From contig JAITFZ010000023.1 of NCBI GenBank assembly GCA_031280965.1, forward strand, positions 1-41,376: a DNA stretch of 41,376 nt, read 5' to 3'. The notes beneath the pieces are model-generated. The model saw nothing but the letters and a program-made list of their open reading frames with translations. It ran no database searches and was not told where the DNA came from. A program made the translations under genes and the position numbers. This stretch comes from Oscillospiraceae bacterium. GTDB lineage: Bacteria > Bacillota > Clostridia > Oscillospirales > Ruminococcaceae. Positions 33,006 to 41,189 of this stretch are shown one piece after another (the stretch's first letter is position 1; each line of letters starts with the position of its first letter).

Positions 33006-33998
33006 GTGAAACTTAAAAGATTATTAACGGCAGTGATTGCCTTATCGCTGATTGCGGGAGGTGTGTTCGGCGTATCTGCGGAGGTTGACGCGGAAGAGGC
33101 GTTGGAAAGACTTCAGACTGAGCGCGATGCCGTTCTCGCTGACCCGAGTGCGTGGGAAAACGCCAAGTGGATTCAGCTTCAGGACAGAAGCGGCGACCAT
33201 ACAGGCATTGACTTTGTGCTTTCGGAGCTTCTTGAGGAGGTCGAAGAAAAATTCGGCAGAGCCGAAGAGGGCTATTATCGCTTTACGTATGTTGTTGATA
33301 CAAGCATAAGCCTGCTCGGTTATGAGTATATGAAGGTGCTGACATGGGGTTCGGAAACTCAGGACTTCAAGCGCCTGCGCTTCACCGACTTTGCGGCAGT
33401 TGAAGGCGATGCCGTGTTAATTACATACTGGGACGACCGCCTTTCAGACCATAACAATCAGCCGACGTCAGGTATGCTTCCCGCCGAATTTATTGTTGAA
33501 GCGGCTGACCACGACCACGCCATGAGGCTTCAAAGCCACGGCACCGAGCTTTGCTTCGTTGTTAAGGAAATCTACATCGAGCATTTCCCCGACGGACAAG
33601 ACGGCGAGGGTGTAGAAATATACCGTATGTCGCAGGACGAGAATATTCAGGAACTCAAATACGGGCAGGTGTTTGAAGGCAGTTCTATGGGAATGATGAG
33701 GTCGGGTGTGGCAAGCTTTAAGATTATCGACAAGGATAACTTAGACCCGCCGCTTTATATCCCTTCCGACGACGATGACAACGGCGACGAATCCGATGAA
33801 AACGATGAATCCGATGAAAACGGAAGCGAAGAACCCGACGAAACGACTCCGGAAGACTCTCTTCCGACAACCTCCACAGATACCGAGGACGATGATGATA
33901 ACATTTTAGGATTAGGAGTCATCGTGGCTGTCGCGGGTGGCGTAATAGCGGTTTTTGTCATTATATTTGCCGTTGTATCGGCTAAGAAGAAAAAGTAA
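33006..33998 (+). CDS. secreted protein with acidic stalk and C-terminal membrane anchor
   Basis: Starting at GTG 33006 (AAGGAGG nine bases upstream), the 330-residue product has a signal peptide likely cut after VSA, an unrecognised outside domain (about 25-245), a very acidic stalk (DDDDNGDESDENDESDEN, coded by an imperfect 18-base tandem repeat), then a membrane helix (ILGLGVIVAVAGGVIAVFVII) and a tail of four Lys. There is no LPXTG. It is thus a type I surface protein held by its C-terminus. It ends with a strong terminator just before the pst cluster; no functional link to phosphate is shown. Confidence 0.8.
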   Translation: MKLKRLLTAVIALSLIAGGVFGVSAEVDAEEALERLQTERDAVLADPSAWENAKWIQLQDRSGDHTGIDFVLSELLEEVEEKFGRAEEGYYRFTYVVDTSISLLGYEYMKVLTWGSETQDFKRLRFTDFAAVEGDAVLITYWDDRLSDHNNQPTSGMLPAEFIVEAADHDHAMRLQSHGTELCFVVKEIYIEHFPDGQDGEGVEIYRMSQDENIQELKYGQVFEGSSMGMMRSGVASFKIIDKDNLDPPLYIPSDDDDNGDESDENDESDENGSEEPDETTPEDSLPTTSTDTEDDDDNILGLGVIVAVAGGVIAVFVIIFAVVSAKKKK

Positions 33999-34015
33999 TT
34001 AAACAGATACAGATT

Positions 34016-34046
34016 AAATCCCCCGTTTTATGAAAACGGGGGATTT
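34016..34046 (+). terminator. terminator between the secreted-protein gene and pst
   Basis: AAATCCCCCGTTTT (34016-34029) and AAAACGGGGGATTT (34033-34046) form a 14-bp perfect stem with a three-base loop. The T run after it is short, but the stem is very stable. Confidence 0.85.
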
Positions 34047-34098
34047 GACGATAAGTTTTGTATTATTGCGCCTTCGTTTTACAGGTATGTCAAACCTT

Positions 34099-34128
34099 TT
34101 GAAAAGCTATGTTAAATATAAATATGAT
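34099..34128 (+). promoter_or_regulatory. possible second promoter upstream of pstS
   Basis: TTGAAA (34099-34104), 18 bases, TATGAT (34123-34128), upstream of the PhoP-box-like repeats. Could give basal pst expression. Confidence 0.4.
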
Positions 34129-34141
34129 TTATTTCAAATAA

Positions 34142-34183
34142 ATTTTACACAGATTTTACACTAATACCTATTGAGATTTTACA
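34142..34183 (+). promoter_or_regulatory. PhoP-box-like array upstream of pstS
   Basis: ATTTTACA occurs three times, at 34142-34149, 34153-34160 and 34176-34183. The first two are 11 bases apart and the third 23 further on, leaving room for one degenerate unit near 34165. TTTACA fits the Bacillus PhoP consensus TT(A/T/C)A(C/T)A with an 11-base period. A TATTAT -10 lies at 34193-34198 without a matching -35 box, as expected for activator-driven transcription. Confidence 0.7.
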
Positions 34184-34257
34184 TTCGCGGGTTATTATAG
34201 AATCTGCGGGAGTCCCCCGCAAGAAATAAAAAACAAAACAATTTTAAGGAGAAAACA

Positions 34258-35196
34258 ATGAAAACCAAACGCATTATATCTATAATAACAATACTCTTAG
34301 CTTTGTGCTTGTCTGCGGGTATGCTTACAGCCTGCAACGAAAGCAACGATAACGGCGATAACGGCAACGCTCCCGCCGGCAACGGCAACAACCCTGCACC
34401 TCCAGATAACAATCCGACGCCTTCCGATGATTTTGATTCAAGCCGCAGGATTAGCGTATTCACCCGCGAAGACGGCAGCGGAACAAGAGATGCCTTCATA
34501 AGCATTACCGGTGTAGGCGATGATATGTACGAAGAAGCCGTTGTACTTACCGCAACGTCTGAAATACGCACAAGCGTTGCCGGCAACCCTTACGCAATAG
34601 GCTATGTTTCCTTGGGTTCACTGAACGATACGGTTAAAGCGCTCACCATCGGCGGCGTAACACCCTCCGCCGAAACAATTATAGACGGCAGTTACGCTAT
34701 TCAGCGTCCGTTCCTTATCGTTACTAATGACGAAAAAGACGCCGACCCGTTAGTACAGGACTTCATAGCTTTCGCGCTCTCCGCTCAGGGTCAGGAACAC
34801 TCGTCAACCAACTGGACCAGCGCCGGTAACACAGGCGATTACACCCCCGCAGGACTGAGCGGCACACTCAAAATCGGCGGCTCTACTTCCGTTGACCCGC
34901 TTATGGCATTGCTAAGAGCGGCTTATATTGAACTAAACCCTAATGTTAATATCGAAATCTCCGGCGGCGGTTCCGGCACAGGAATCAACGAAGCCACAAG
35001 TAGCGTGATTGACATAGGAATGTCAAGCCGTAATCTTCGGGACACCGAAAAAGAAGCCCTGAACGAATACACTGTTGCGCTTGACGGTGTTGTGGTAATC
35101 GTTAACACAGATAATCCCGTAACTAACATGGAAATTGAAACTGTAAAAGACATTTTCACGGGTGAAAAAACTACATGGAGCCAAATTAATGGTTAG
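34258..35196 (+). CDS. pstS: phosphate-binding lipoprotein PstS, circularly permuted
   Basis: The 312-residue product has lipobox LTAC (Cys26), a Gly/Asn/Pro linker to about 60, and PBP-like phosphate-binding sequence in permuted order. Residues 63-180 (FTREDGSGTRDAF, GNPYAIGYVSLGSL, RPFLIVTND) are normally the second half of PstS; residues 202-312 (TLKIGGSTSVDPLM, EISGGGSGTGINEA, IDIGMSSR, ALDGVVVIVN, VKDIFTGEKTTW) are normally the first half and here end the protein. All phosphate-loop motifs remain. I recall similar permuted proteins in other clostridia but cannot verify this. The stop overlaps the pstC ATG by eight bases, so the 3' end is genuine. AAGGAG precedes the ATG. Confidence 0.9.
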   Translation: MKTKRIISIITILLALCLSAGMLTACNESNDNGDNGNAPAGNGNNPAPPDNNPTPSDDFDSSRRISVFTREDGSGTRDAFISITGVGDDMYEEAVVLTATSEIRTSVAGNPYAIGYVSLGSLNDTVKALTIGGVTPSAETIIDGSYAIQRPFLIVTNDEKDADPLVQDFIAFALSAQGQEHSSTNWTSAGNTGDYTPAGLSGTLKIGGSTSVDPLMALLRAAYIELNPNVNIEISGGGSGTGINEATSSVIDIGMSSRNLRDTEKEALNEYTVALDGVVVIVNTDNPVTNMEIETVKDIFTGEKTTWSQING

Positions 35197-36076
35197 AGCA
35201 AAAGAAAAAGTAATGCGCGGCGTGTTTTTCATAGCCGCGCTGGCTTCCGTTTTGGCGGTTGCGCTTATTTGCGTGTTTTTATTTGCACAGGGTCTGCCGC
35301 CTATGCTGCGAATCGGCGTTCTTGATTTTCTCACGGGCGACAGATGGCGCCCTACAGCGGCAGAGCCGAGTTTCGGGATTCTCCCGATGATACTCGGAAG
35401 CGTATACATAACAGGAGGCGCAATAATTTTAGGTGTTCCCGTTGGTATTTTAACAGCTATATTTATGGCGAAGATGTGCCCGAAACCGATTTACCGCTTT
35501 TTAAAACCCGCGATTAATTTAATGGCGGGGATTCCGTCGGTTATTTACGGCTTCTTCGGCATGATGGTATTGGTTCCGGCAATCTTCGAAATATTCGGCG
35601 AACGCTTTGACATGATGAGCGGCAACAGTATGCTGGCGGCGTCAATTCTTCTCGGCATTATGATTCTGCCTACTGTAATCAGTATCGCAGAAACTAATAT
35701 ACGCGCCGTACCGCGGGAACTGTACGAGGGCGCGGTCGCGCTCGGCGCAAGCCACGAACGCGCCGTCTTTAAAGTCATTCTCCCCGCCGCACGCTCGGGC
35801 GTATTGGCGGCTGTGGTGCTTGGCGTCGGACGGGCAATCGGCGAAACAATGGCAGTAAGAATGGTCGCGGGCAACCAAACGGTACTCAGAATGCCATATG
35901 AGTTTTTCAGCGGAGTTCGCACGCTGACGTCCAACATAATTCTCGAAATGGGCTACGTCGAACGCGAAAGTCTGCATTTCGGTGCAATAGTCGCTACGGG
36001 TGTTGTGCTTTTTGTTTTTATATTAATAATCAACCTGCTCTTTTCTGTCCTTAATCAGGACAAAGAAGCACGTTAA
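35189..36076 (+). CDS. pstC: phosphate ABC transporter permease PstC
   Basis: The 295-residue product has six membrane helices and the permease EAA-loop region (YEGAVALGASHERAVFKVILP, then GVGRAIGETMAV) that touches PstB. PstC with PstA forms the phosphate channel. The start ATGGTTAG overlaps the pstS stop, with GGAG eight bases upstream; a longer in-frame reading back into pstS is rejected. The early FLTGDRWRPTAAEPSFGILP is typical of PstC. Confidence 0.94.
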   Translation: MVRAKEKVMRGVFFIAALASVLAVALICVFLFAQGLPPMLRIGVLDFLTGDRWRPTAAEPSFGILPMILGSVYITGGAIILGVPVGILTAIFMAKMCPKPIYRFLKPAINLMAGIPSVIYGFFGMMVLVPAIFEIFGERFDMMSGNSMLAASILLGIMILPTVISIAETNIRAVPRELYEGAVALGASHERAVFKVILPAARSGVLAAVVLGVGRAIGETMAVRMVAGNQTVLRMPYEFFSGVRTLTSNIILEMGYVERESLHFGAIVATGVVLFVFILIINLLFSVLNQDKEAR

Positions 36077-36140
36077 AAAAACAACTGCGAAATCGAAAAA
36101 GCCGGGACAAAATTTGAAATAAATTAAAACTGAAACGGGG

Positions 36141-36213
36141 AAAATGTCGTTTTCGCTTCGTTTTAAACGAAGCTGTTCTCTGTTGGTGAAGAAAGGGTTT
36201 TATGAAAATATGA
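36141..36213 (+). repeat. dispersed leader cassette, copy B (at pstA)
   Basis: Same order as copy A: AAATGTCGTTTTCGC, palindrome (36155-36173, here 19 bases), eight different spacer bases, then TTGGTGAAGAAAGGG and ATGAAAATATGA. A one-base deletion in the palindrome puts the leader frame (ATG 36144, MSFSLRFK...) in frame with pstA, so 22 leader residues could be fused to PstA. The mini-ORF ATG-AAA-ATA-TGA (36202-36213) still ends in ATGA overlap with the pstA ATG. Confidence 0.85.
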
Positions 36214-37064
36214 ACAGTAAAATCTCAACGCTTATAAAACGCAAAAAGCCGGGAGACCGGGTTCGCTTTATCTTAGTTTGGGCGGCGGGTATTGTTACTA
36301 TTGCAGTACTGCTTTACCTTGTCGCGTTTATAATGCTCAAAGGTATACCGCATATTAAGCCGTCTTTATTTGCTCTTACATATACGCCCGAGAATCAGTC
36401 GCTGTTTCCCGCGCTTGTTACCACGGTGCTTATGGTGGGGGTTACTCTTGCCATTGCCGTGCCGCTCGGAGTTTTCACGGCGATTTATTTGGTGGAGTAT
36501 GCATCCCGCGGAAGCCGTTTGGTGAGCGTCATACGCACAACGACAGAAACTCTTGCGGGCATACCTTCAATTGTATACGGTTTATTCGGATACATATTTT
36601 TCTGCGGCTGGTTAGGCTGGGGTAAGTCAATACTTGCGGGGTGCTTCACCCTTGCGATTATGGTTTTGCCGCTCATCATACGGACAACGGAGGAAAGCCT
36701 TAAATCTATTCCGGACGCCTACCGCGAAGGTTCGTTCGGGCTGGGTGCGGGGCGGCTTCGCACAGTATTCCGCGTTATTCTGCCGTCTGCAACACCCGGC
36801 ATATTCGCCGGGGTAATTCTTGCAGTCGGGCGTATCATCGGAGAAACAGCTGCGTTGTTATATACAATCGGCAGTGTTATACAGCTTCCGAAGAACCTTT
36901 TTTCGCAAGGGCGGACGCTTGCCCTGCATGTGTATAATCTCGCCACCGAAGGACTTTATAACGACCAGGCCTACGCTACAGCCGTTGTCCTGCTTGTGGT
37001 TGTGTTCGGGATTAACCTGTTAGCGTCAAGGGTTGAGAAAAAGTTTATTGACAAGTTGAAATAA
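36210..37064 (+). CDS. pstA: phosphate ABC transporter permease PstA
   Basis: The 284-residue product has six membrane helices and PstA motifs: [39 protein letters not shown] and the loop [20 protein letters not shown] before [13 protein letters not shown]. It pairs with PstC. I choose the ATG at 36210, which starts the usual PstA N-terminus; translation from 36144 would add 22 residues coded by the leader cassette. The gap to pstC is 133 bases, unusually wide for a pst operon, and holds that cassette. Confidence 0.92.
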   Translation: MNSKISTLIKRKKPGDRVRFILVWAAGIVTIAVLLYLVAFIMLKGIPHIKPSLFALTYTPENQSLFPALVTTVLMVGVTLAIAVPLGVFTAIYLVEYASRGSRLVSVIRTTTETLAGIPSIVYGLFGYIFFCGWLGWGKSILAGCFTLAIMVLPLIIRTTEESLKSIPDAYREGSFGLGAGRLRTVFRVILPSATPGIFAGVILAVGRIIGETAALLYTIGSVIQLPKNLFSQGRTLALHVYNLATEGLYNDQAYATAVVLLVVVFGINLLASRVEKKFIDKLK

Positions 37065-37074
37065 GGGGAAACTT

Positions 37075-37824
37075 ATGATAAAATATAAATTAGAAAACAT
37101 TGACCTCTGGTATCGCGATTTTCAGGCTTTAAAGAATGTGAGCATGGACATTGAAGCTAATCAGATTACAGCTTTCATCGGGCCGTCGGGTTGCGGCAAG
37201 TCAACCCTTATAAAAAGCCTGAACCGCATGAATGATTTAGTTGAGGGCTGTAAGATTACCGGTAAGTTTTTGCTTGACGGCGAGGACATCTACGCAGACA
37301 TAGATGTGAATCTGCTCCGTAAAAAGGTCGGTATGGTGTTTCAAAAACCGAATCCGTTCCCCATGAGCATATACGATAACATCGCCTTCGGCCCGCGCAC
37401 ACACGGGATTAAAAGCAGATATAAGCTTGACGGTCTTGTTGAAAAAGCCTTGCAGGACGCGGCAATTTGGGAAGAAACAAAGGACAGGCTGAAAAAATCA
37501 GCCCTCTCGCTTTCGGGAGGTCAGCAGCAACGGCTTTGTATTGCGCGGGCGCTTGCGGTTGAACCCGAGGTGCTTTTGATGGATGAACCCACAAGTGCGC
37601 TCGACCCTATTTCCACATCTAAAATCGAGGACTTGATGTCGGAGCTTAAAAAGCGCTATACTGTTATTATTGTTACACATAATATGCAGCAGGCGACACG
37701 CATTTCCGACTATACGGCATTTTTTCTTTTAGGCGAGATGGTTGAGTTCGGGGATACGAAAACAATCTTCTCCATGCCAAAAGACAAGAAAACCGAGGAT
37801 TACATTACAGGGAGGTTCGGTTAA
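37075..37824 (+). CDS. pstB: phosphate ABC transporter ATPase PstB
   Basis: The 249-residue product has Walker [10 protein letters not shown], the Q loop region [17 protein letters not shown] typical of PstB, signature LSGGQQQR, Walker [14 protein letters not shown] and the switch His ([11 protein letters not shown]). It powers phosphate import by PstCA. Full length. GGGG lies eight bases before the ATG and phoU follows two bases after the stop. Confidence 0.97.
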   Translation: MIKYKLENIDLWYRDFQALKNVSMDIEANQITAFIGPSGCGKSTLIKSLNRMNDLVEGCKITGKFLLDGEDIYADIDVNLLRKKVGMVFQKPNPFPMSIYDNIAFGPRTHGIKSRYKLDGLVEKALQDAAIWEETKDRLKKSALSLSGGQQQRLCIARALAVEPEVLLMDEPTSALDPISTSKIEDLMSELKKRYTVIIVTHNMQQATRISDYTAFFLLGEMVEFGDTKTIFSMPKDKKTEDYITGRFG

Positions 37825-37826
37825 AT

Positions 37827-38486
37827 ATGCGGAGTAAATTCGATGAGCAGTTACAGGAACTCAGCAATAAACTCATAGAAATGGGCGCGCTCACAGAACA
37901 TTCCATTTCAAACGCGGTGGAGGTACTGCTTACACAGAACCTTGAGCTTGCGGCTGTGGTTGTTAAAGACGAGAGAGAAAGCGACAAGAAAGAAAGAGAA
38001 ATTGAAACGCTTTGCTATGACTTGCTTTTGCGTCAGCAACCTGTAGCAAGAGATTTGCGCGTGATTTCAGCCGCGCTCAAAATGGTTACGGATATGGAGA
38101 GAATCGCTGACCAGGCGGAAGATATTGCTGAAATTGCCAAGTATCTTGCCGGCAGAACGTTTATAAAACAGCCTGAAGATATAGCAAAAATGGCAAAGGA
38201 AACTAAAAAGATGCTGAAAGAAAGCATCGACTCCTTTGTGAGCAGGGATTTGGAATTGGCGAGGGCGGTGCTTGAACACGACGATGTGGTTGACGAGTTG
38301 TTTATTACAATCAGAAGTGACCTTATCGCGCTTATTCGGGAAAATCCGGGAAACGGGGAACAGGCGCTGGATTTACTTATGGTCGCGAAGTATTTGGAAA
38401 GAATCGGCGACCATGCCGCAAATATAGCCGAGTGGGTTATATTTATGCTGACGGGAATGCACAAAAGCGGAAATATACAGGAGTAA
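37827..38486 (+). CDS. phoU: phosphate signalling protein PhoU
   Basis: The 219-residue product has two PhoU three-helix repeats, with metal-binding patterns such as MVTDMERIADQAEDIAE and KYLERIGDHAANIAEW. PhoU links Pst activity to PhoR and damps import when phosphate is plentiful. Directly coupled to pstB. Confidence 0.95.
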   Translation: MRSKFDEQLQELSNKLIEMGALTEHSISNAVEVLLTQNLELAAVVVKDERESDKKEREIETLCYDLLLRQQPVARDLRVISAALKMVTDMERIADQAEDIAEIAKYLAGRTFIKQPEDIAKMAKETKKMLKESIDSFVSRDLELARAVLEHDDVVDELFITIRSDLIALIRENPGNGEQALDLLMVAKYLERIGDHAANIAEWVIFMLTGMHKSGNIQE

Positions 38487-38496
38487 TAATATAAAC

Positions 38497-39198
38497 ATGA
38501 CCGGAACGATTTACATTGTTGAAGATGACGCCAATATAAGAGAGCTTGTGGTTTATGCGCTGAATTCGGGCGGCTTTGAAGCGTACGGCTTTGAAACCGG
38601 CGGGGAATTCCATGCCAAAATGCAAAGCGCGGAGAAACCGGATTTAATTCTGCTTGATATAATGCTGCCCGGCGGGGACGGACTGAGTATGTTAAAAGAG
38701 CTTAGGAAAAACCTGTATACCTCACGAATTCCGATAATCATGCTGACCGCCAAAGCAAGCGAGTATGACAAGCTCGCCGGGTTTGAACTCGGCGCCGATG
38801 ATTATATGACAAAGCCTTTTTCGGTGCTTGAATTAATTTCGCGGGTCAAGGCGGTGTTGAGACGCGCACAAATGAGCGATGCCGACAATGTTCTGACCTG
38901 CAAAGGAATTACGCTTGATATTCCGAGGCACATTATAAAGTCGGACGGCGAAACAATCAGCCTGACTTTCAAGGAGTTTGAGCTTTTAAAGTACCTGATT
39001 CAAAACCGCGGCATAGTTTTATCGCGGAACAGAATCACCGAAAAAATCTGGGGCTTCGATTTCGAGGGAGAAAGCCGCACTGTAGATATGCATATAAAGA
39101 CGCTTCGTAAAAAGCTCGGCGAAAACGGCGCCTTAATTGAAACCGTTCGCGGCATAGGATACAAAATCAGCGAATTTGGTGAAGAAAGGACTTTATGA
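38497..39198 (+). CDS. phoP: phosphate response regulator PhoP/PhoB (OmpR family)
   Basis: The 233-residue product has a receiver with Asp10/Asp11, phospho-Asp54 (LLDIMLPGG), Thr84 and Lys106, and a winged-helix DNA-binding domain (about 130-228; LTFKEFELLKYLIQNRG, RTVDMHIKTLRKKLG, IETVRGIGYKI). It should bind the TTTACA repeats before pstS. The last six residues, GEERTL, and the stop lie in leader cassette copy C, so the cassette forms the protein's end. Confidence 0.95.
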   Translation: MTGTIYIVEDDANIRELVVYALNSGGFEAYGFETGGEFHAKMQSAEKPDLILLDIMLPGGDGLSMLKELRKNLYTSRIPIIMLTAKASEYDKLAGFELGADDYMTKPFSVLELISRVKAVLRRAQMSDADNVLTCKGITLDIPRHIIKSDGETISLTFKEFELLKYLIQNRGIVLSRNRITEKIWGFDFEGESRTVDMHIKTLRKKLGENGALIETVRGIGYKISEFGEERTL

Positions 39199-39203
39199 AA
39201 ATA
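39176..39203 (+). repeat. dispersed leader cassette, copy C (phoP/phoR junction)
   Basis: The 28 bases are identical to the 3' part of copy A. The palindromic part is absent. The phoP TGA (39196-39198) overlaps a mini-ORF ATG-AAA-ATA-AAA-TGA (39195-39209), whose TGA overlaps the phoR ATG at 39206. The extra AAA codon relative to copies A and B keeps both overlaps intact. Confidence 0.85.
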
Positions 39204-39205
39204 AA

Positions 39206-40867
39206 ATGAAAATGAAAATTATACTGAACATGTTTCTTCTGAATGTGATTTGCGTTTTTTTATCGGTGCTTTTTTTGATGCTTGTGCTGACCTTCATGTC
39301 CGATACGAGAGCGGAAGACGATTTGAGAAGCAGAACTTTGTCCCTTGGAAAAACACTGAACTATTTCGGGCAGGATTTAAACCATATTTCCGCACATGAA
39401 ACAACGCTCGGGAATATCAGAATCACAATTATCTCTCAAAGCGGAGATGTTCTGTACGACAGCCATGCCGAGAATCTTGAAAATCATGCCGACCGCCCCG
39501 AAATAATAGCCGCTTTCAATTACGGACAGGGCGGCAGCAAACGTTATTCATCGACACTGGCGCAGCAGACGTTTTATTATGCTTTAAGGCTTGAAAGCGG
39601 CGAAGTGCTGCGTCTTTCAAAAACCACGAGCAGCGCGGTTTTTACCGTCATGAGCATATTGCCTTTGTCGCTGTTGGTTATAGTGATTAACTTTATCGCC
39701 TGTCTTATACTTTCGGGGCGTTTGACAAGAAGAATAATAAAGCCTATTAACGACATTGATTTTAACAAAGACGCAGAAATTTACGAAGAATTATCCCCGT
39801 TCATGCGTAAAATCAAAAATCAGGAACAGCAAATACAGGAACAGTTCAGGGCTCTTGAAGATAAAGCCGACACCATTGACGCAATTATTACCAATATGCG
39901 GGAGGGTATTCTGCTTCTCGACAGGAATCAAATTGTCCTCGCGGCGAATAAAAGCGTTTCGGAGTTTATAAAAAACAACCTTGACTGCACGGGGAAAAAT
40001 ATCCTTGAAGTCGTCAGAGACCTCGACTTCCTTGATTGTGTGAAAAAAGCCCTTTCGGGCGAGCGGTGTAATCTTACAATAAGCGATGATGGGCGCGCAA
40101 CAGAGGTTTTTTTCAGCCCTGTTTTAAGCAACGAGAAAACCGACGGGCTGATTATACTTTTCCTTGATGTTACCGAGAAGAAAAATGCCGAGAAAATGCG
40201 GCGTGAATTCTCTGCGAACGTTTCTCATGAGCTTAGAACCCCGCTCACCTCAATTCTCGGAATGGCTGAAATGCTTGACGAAGGCATGGTAAAGAAAGAT
40301 GATACAGGCGGCTTCGTTACGGCGATAAGAAACGAGGCGTCAAGATTGCTTGAACTTATTGAGGATATAATCAGGCTTTCAGAGCTTGACGAGGGAAATT
40401 CAGGCAGCCGAATCAGCATGAAAGAAGAATTCGACGCAGGCTTAGCCGCAAGAGAAGCGGCAGAAAGACTTGCGGGGCTTGCCGCCGAAAAAGAAGTAAA
40501 GATTATAGTTGAAGCCGACGAAAACTGCGTTATCAAAGCCAATAAAAGCTTCATAGAAGAAATGCTTTATAACCTTACAGATAACGGCATTAAATATAAC
40601 AAGGCAGGCGGGGAAGTTAAAATAACTGTTTCGGTCAGGAAAAGCAGAGTGAAATTCATTGTTTCCGACACAGGCATAGGTATAGAGCCGGAGCATTTAA
40701 GCCGTATTTTCGAGAGGTTTTACCGTGTAGATAAATCGCGTTCAAAGAAAACGGGGGGGACGGGGCTGGGACTGTCAATAGTTAAGCATATAGCCGAGCA
40801 TCATGGTGGGAGCGTTGATATAACAAGCAGGGCGGGAAAAGGTACGAGTGTAACTGTGAGGATTTAA
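39206..40867 (+). CDS. phoR: phosphate sensor histidine kinase PhoR
   Basis: The 553-residue product has a first membrane helix (about 5-30), an outside domain of roughly 120 residues, a second helix (about 142-165), a HAMP-like linker, a PAS domain (about 225-330; ITNMREGILLLDRNQIVLAANKS), HisKA (ANVSHELRTPLTSILGMAEML) and HATPase_c with NLTDNGIKYN, DTGIGIE and GGTGLGLSIVKHI. Partner of the preceding regulator. ATGs at 39206 and 39212 are both possible; the first overlaps the mini-ORF stop. An upstream TTG would only add cassette residues VKKGLYENK. Confidence 0.95.
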   Translation: MKMKIILNMFLLNVICVFLSVLFLMLVLTFMSDTRAEDDLRSRTLSLGKTLNYFGQDLNHISAHETTLGNIRITIISQSGDVLYDSHAENLENHADRPEIIAAFNYGQGGSKRYSSTLAQQTFYYALRLESGEVLRLSKTTSSAVFTVMSILPLSLLVIVINFIACLILSGRLTRRIIKPINDIDFNKDAEIYEELSPFMRKIKNQEQQIQEQFRALEDKADTIDAIITNMREGILLLDRNQIVLAANKSVSEFIKNNLDCTGKNILEVVRDLDFLDCVKKALSGERCNLTISDDGRATEVFFSPVLSNEKTDGLIILFLDVTEKKNAEKMRREFSANVSHELRTPLTSILGMAEMLDEGMVKKDDTGGFVTAIRNEASRLLELIEDIIRLSELDEGNSGSRISMKEEFDAGLAAREAAERLAGLAAEKEVKIIVEADENCVIKANKSFIEEMLYNLTDNGIKYNKAGGEVKITVSVRKSRVKFIVSDTGIGIEPEHLSRIFERFYRVDKSRSKKTGGTGLGLSIVKHIAEHHGGSVDITSRAGKGTSVTVRI

Positions 40868-40874
40868 AAAATAG

Positions 40875-40903
40875 TTGACAAGCCGAAAGCTATGTGCTAT
40901 ACT
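40875..40903 (+). promoter_or_regulatory. sigma-A promoter of tRNA-Leu
   Basis: TTGACA (40875-40880), 17 bases, TATACT (40898-40903), ending 16 bases before the tRNA. Confidence 0.85.
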
Positions 40904-40919
40904 ATATTAGTCACTTTTC

Positions 40920-41004
40920 GCCGCTGTGGCGGAATTAGGCAGACGCAGTGGACTTAAAATCCACCGGTAGCAATACTGTACCGGTTCAAATCCGGTCAGC
41001 GGCA
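40920..41004 (+). tRNA. tRNA-Leu (UAA)
   Basis: The 85-base gene has acceptor stem GCCGCTG/CAGCGGC, anticodon stem GTGGA/TCCAC with loop CTTAAAA (anticodon TAA), a long variable arm as in Leu tRNAs, and T arm CCGG-TTCAAAT-CCGG. CCA is not encoded. Confidence 0.95.
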
Positions 41005-41013
41005 GATAAAGCT

Positions 41014-41059
41014 AATCCGAACCGCTCCGATGTTATAATCATCGTGAAACGTTCGGATT
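41014..41059 (+). terminator. nested hairpin after tRNA-Leu
   Basis: AATCCGAAC (41014-41022) pairs with GTTCGGATT (41051-41059), with an inner CGATG/CATCG. T-rich sequence (TGTGCTTTTCC) follows. Probably the tRNA terminator. 41060-41189 is AT-rich and shows nothing else I can name. Confidence 0.5.
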
Positions 41060-41189
41060 TGTGCTTTTCCTTTAGGGAAAACATTGTGTCCTTTCACATT
41101 TGTTTGCTTTTTTATATTTCCAAACCATAAGTTTGCAGAATTTCGATGTTTATTTTTTTTTGTGTTTTTAACTCTGCGAGAGCTTTTGT

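Noticed and set aside
33787-33825. Short tandem repeat as a CRISPR or regulatory repeat
   Set aside because: It codes for the acidic stalk of the secreted protein and has only two imperfect units.
34258-35196. pstS as a frameshifted or truncated pseudogene
   Set aside because: Both halves are complete, merely reordered, the frame is open throughout, and the stop overlaps the pstC start.
40948-41130. Plus-strand open frame starting inside tRNA-Leu
   Set aside because: It reads through the tRNA 3' half and a hairpin and has no ribosome site.
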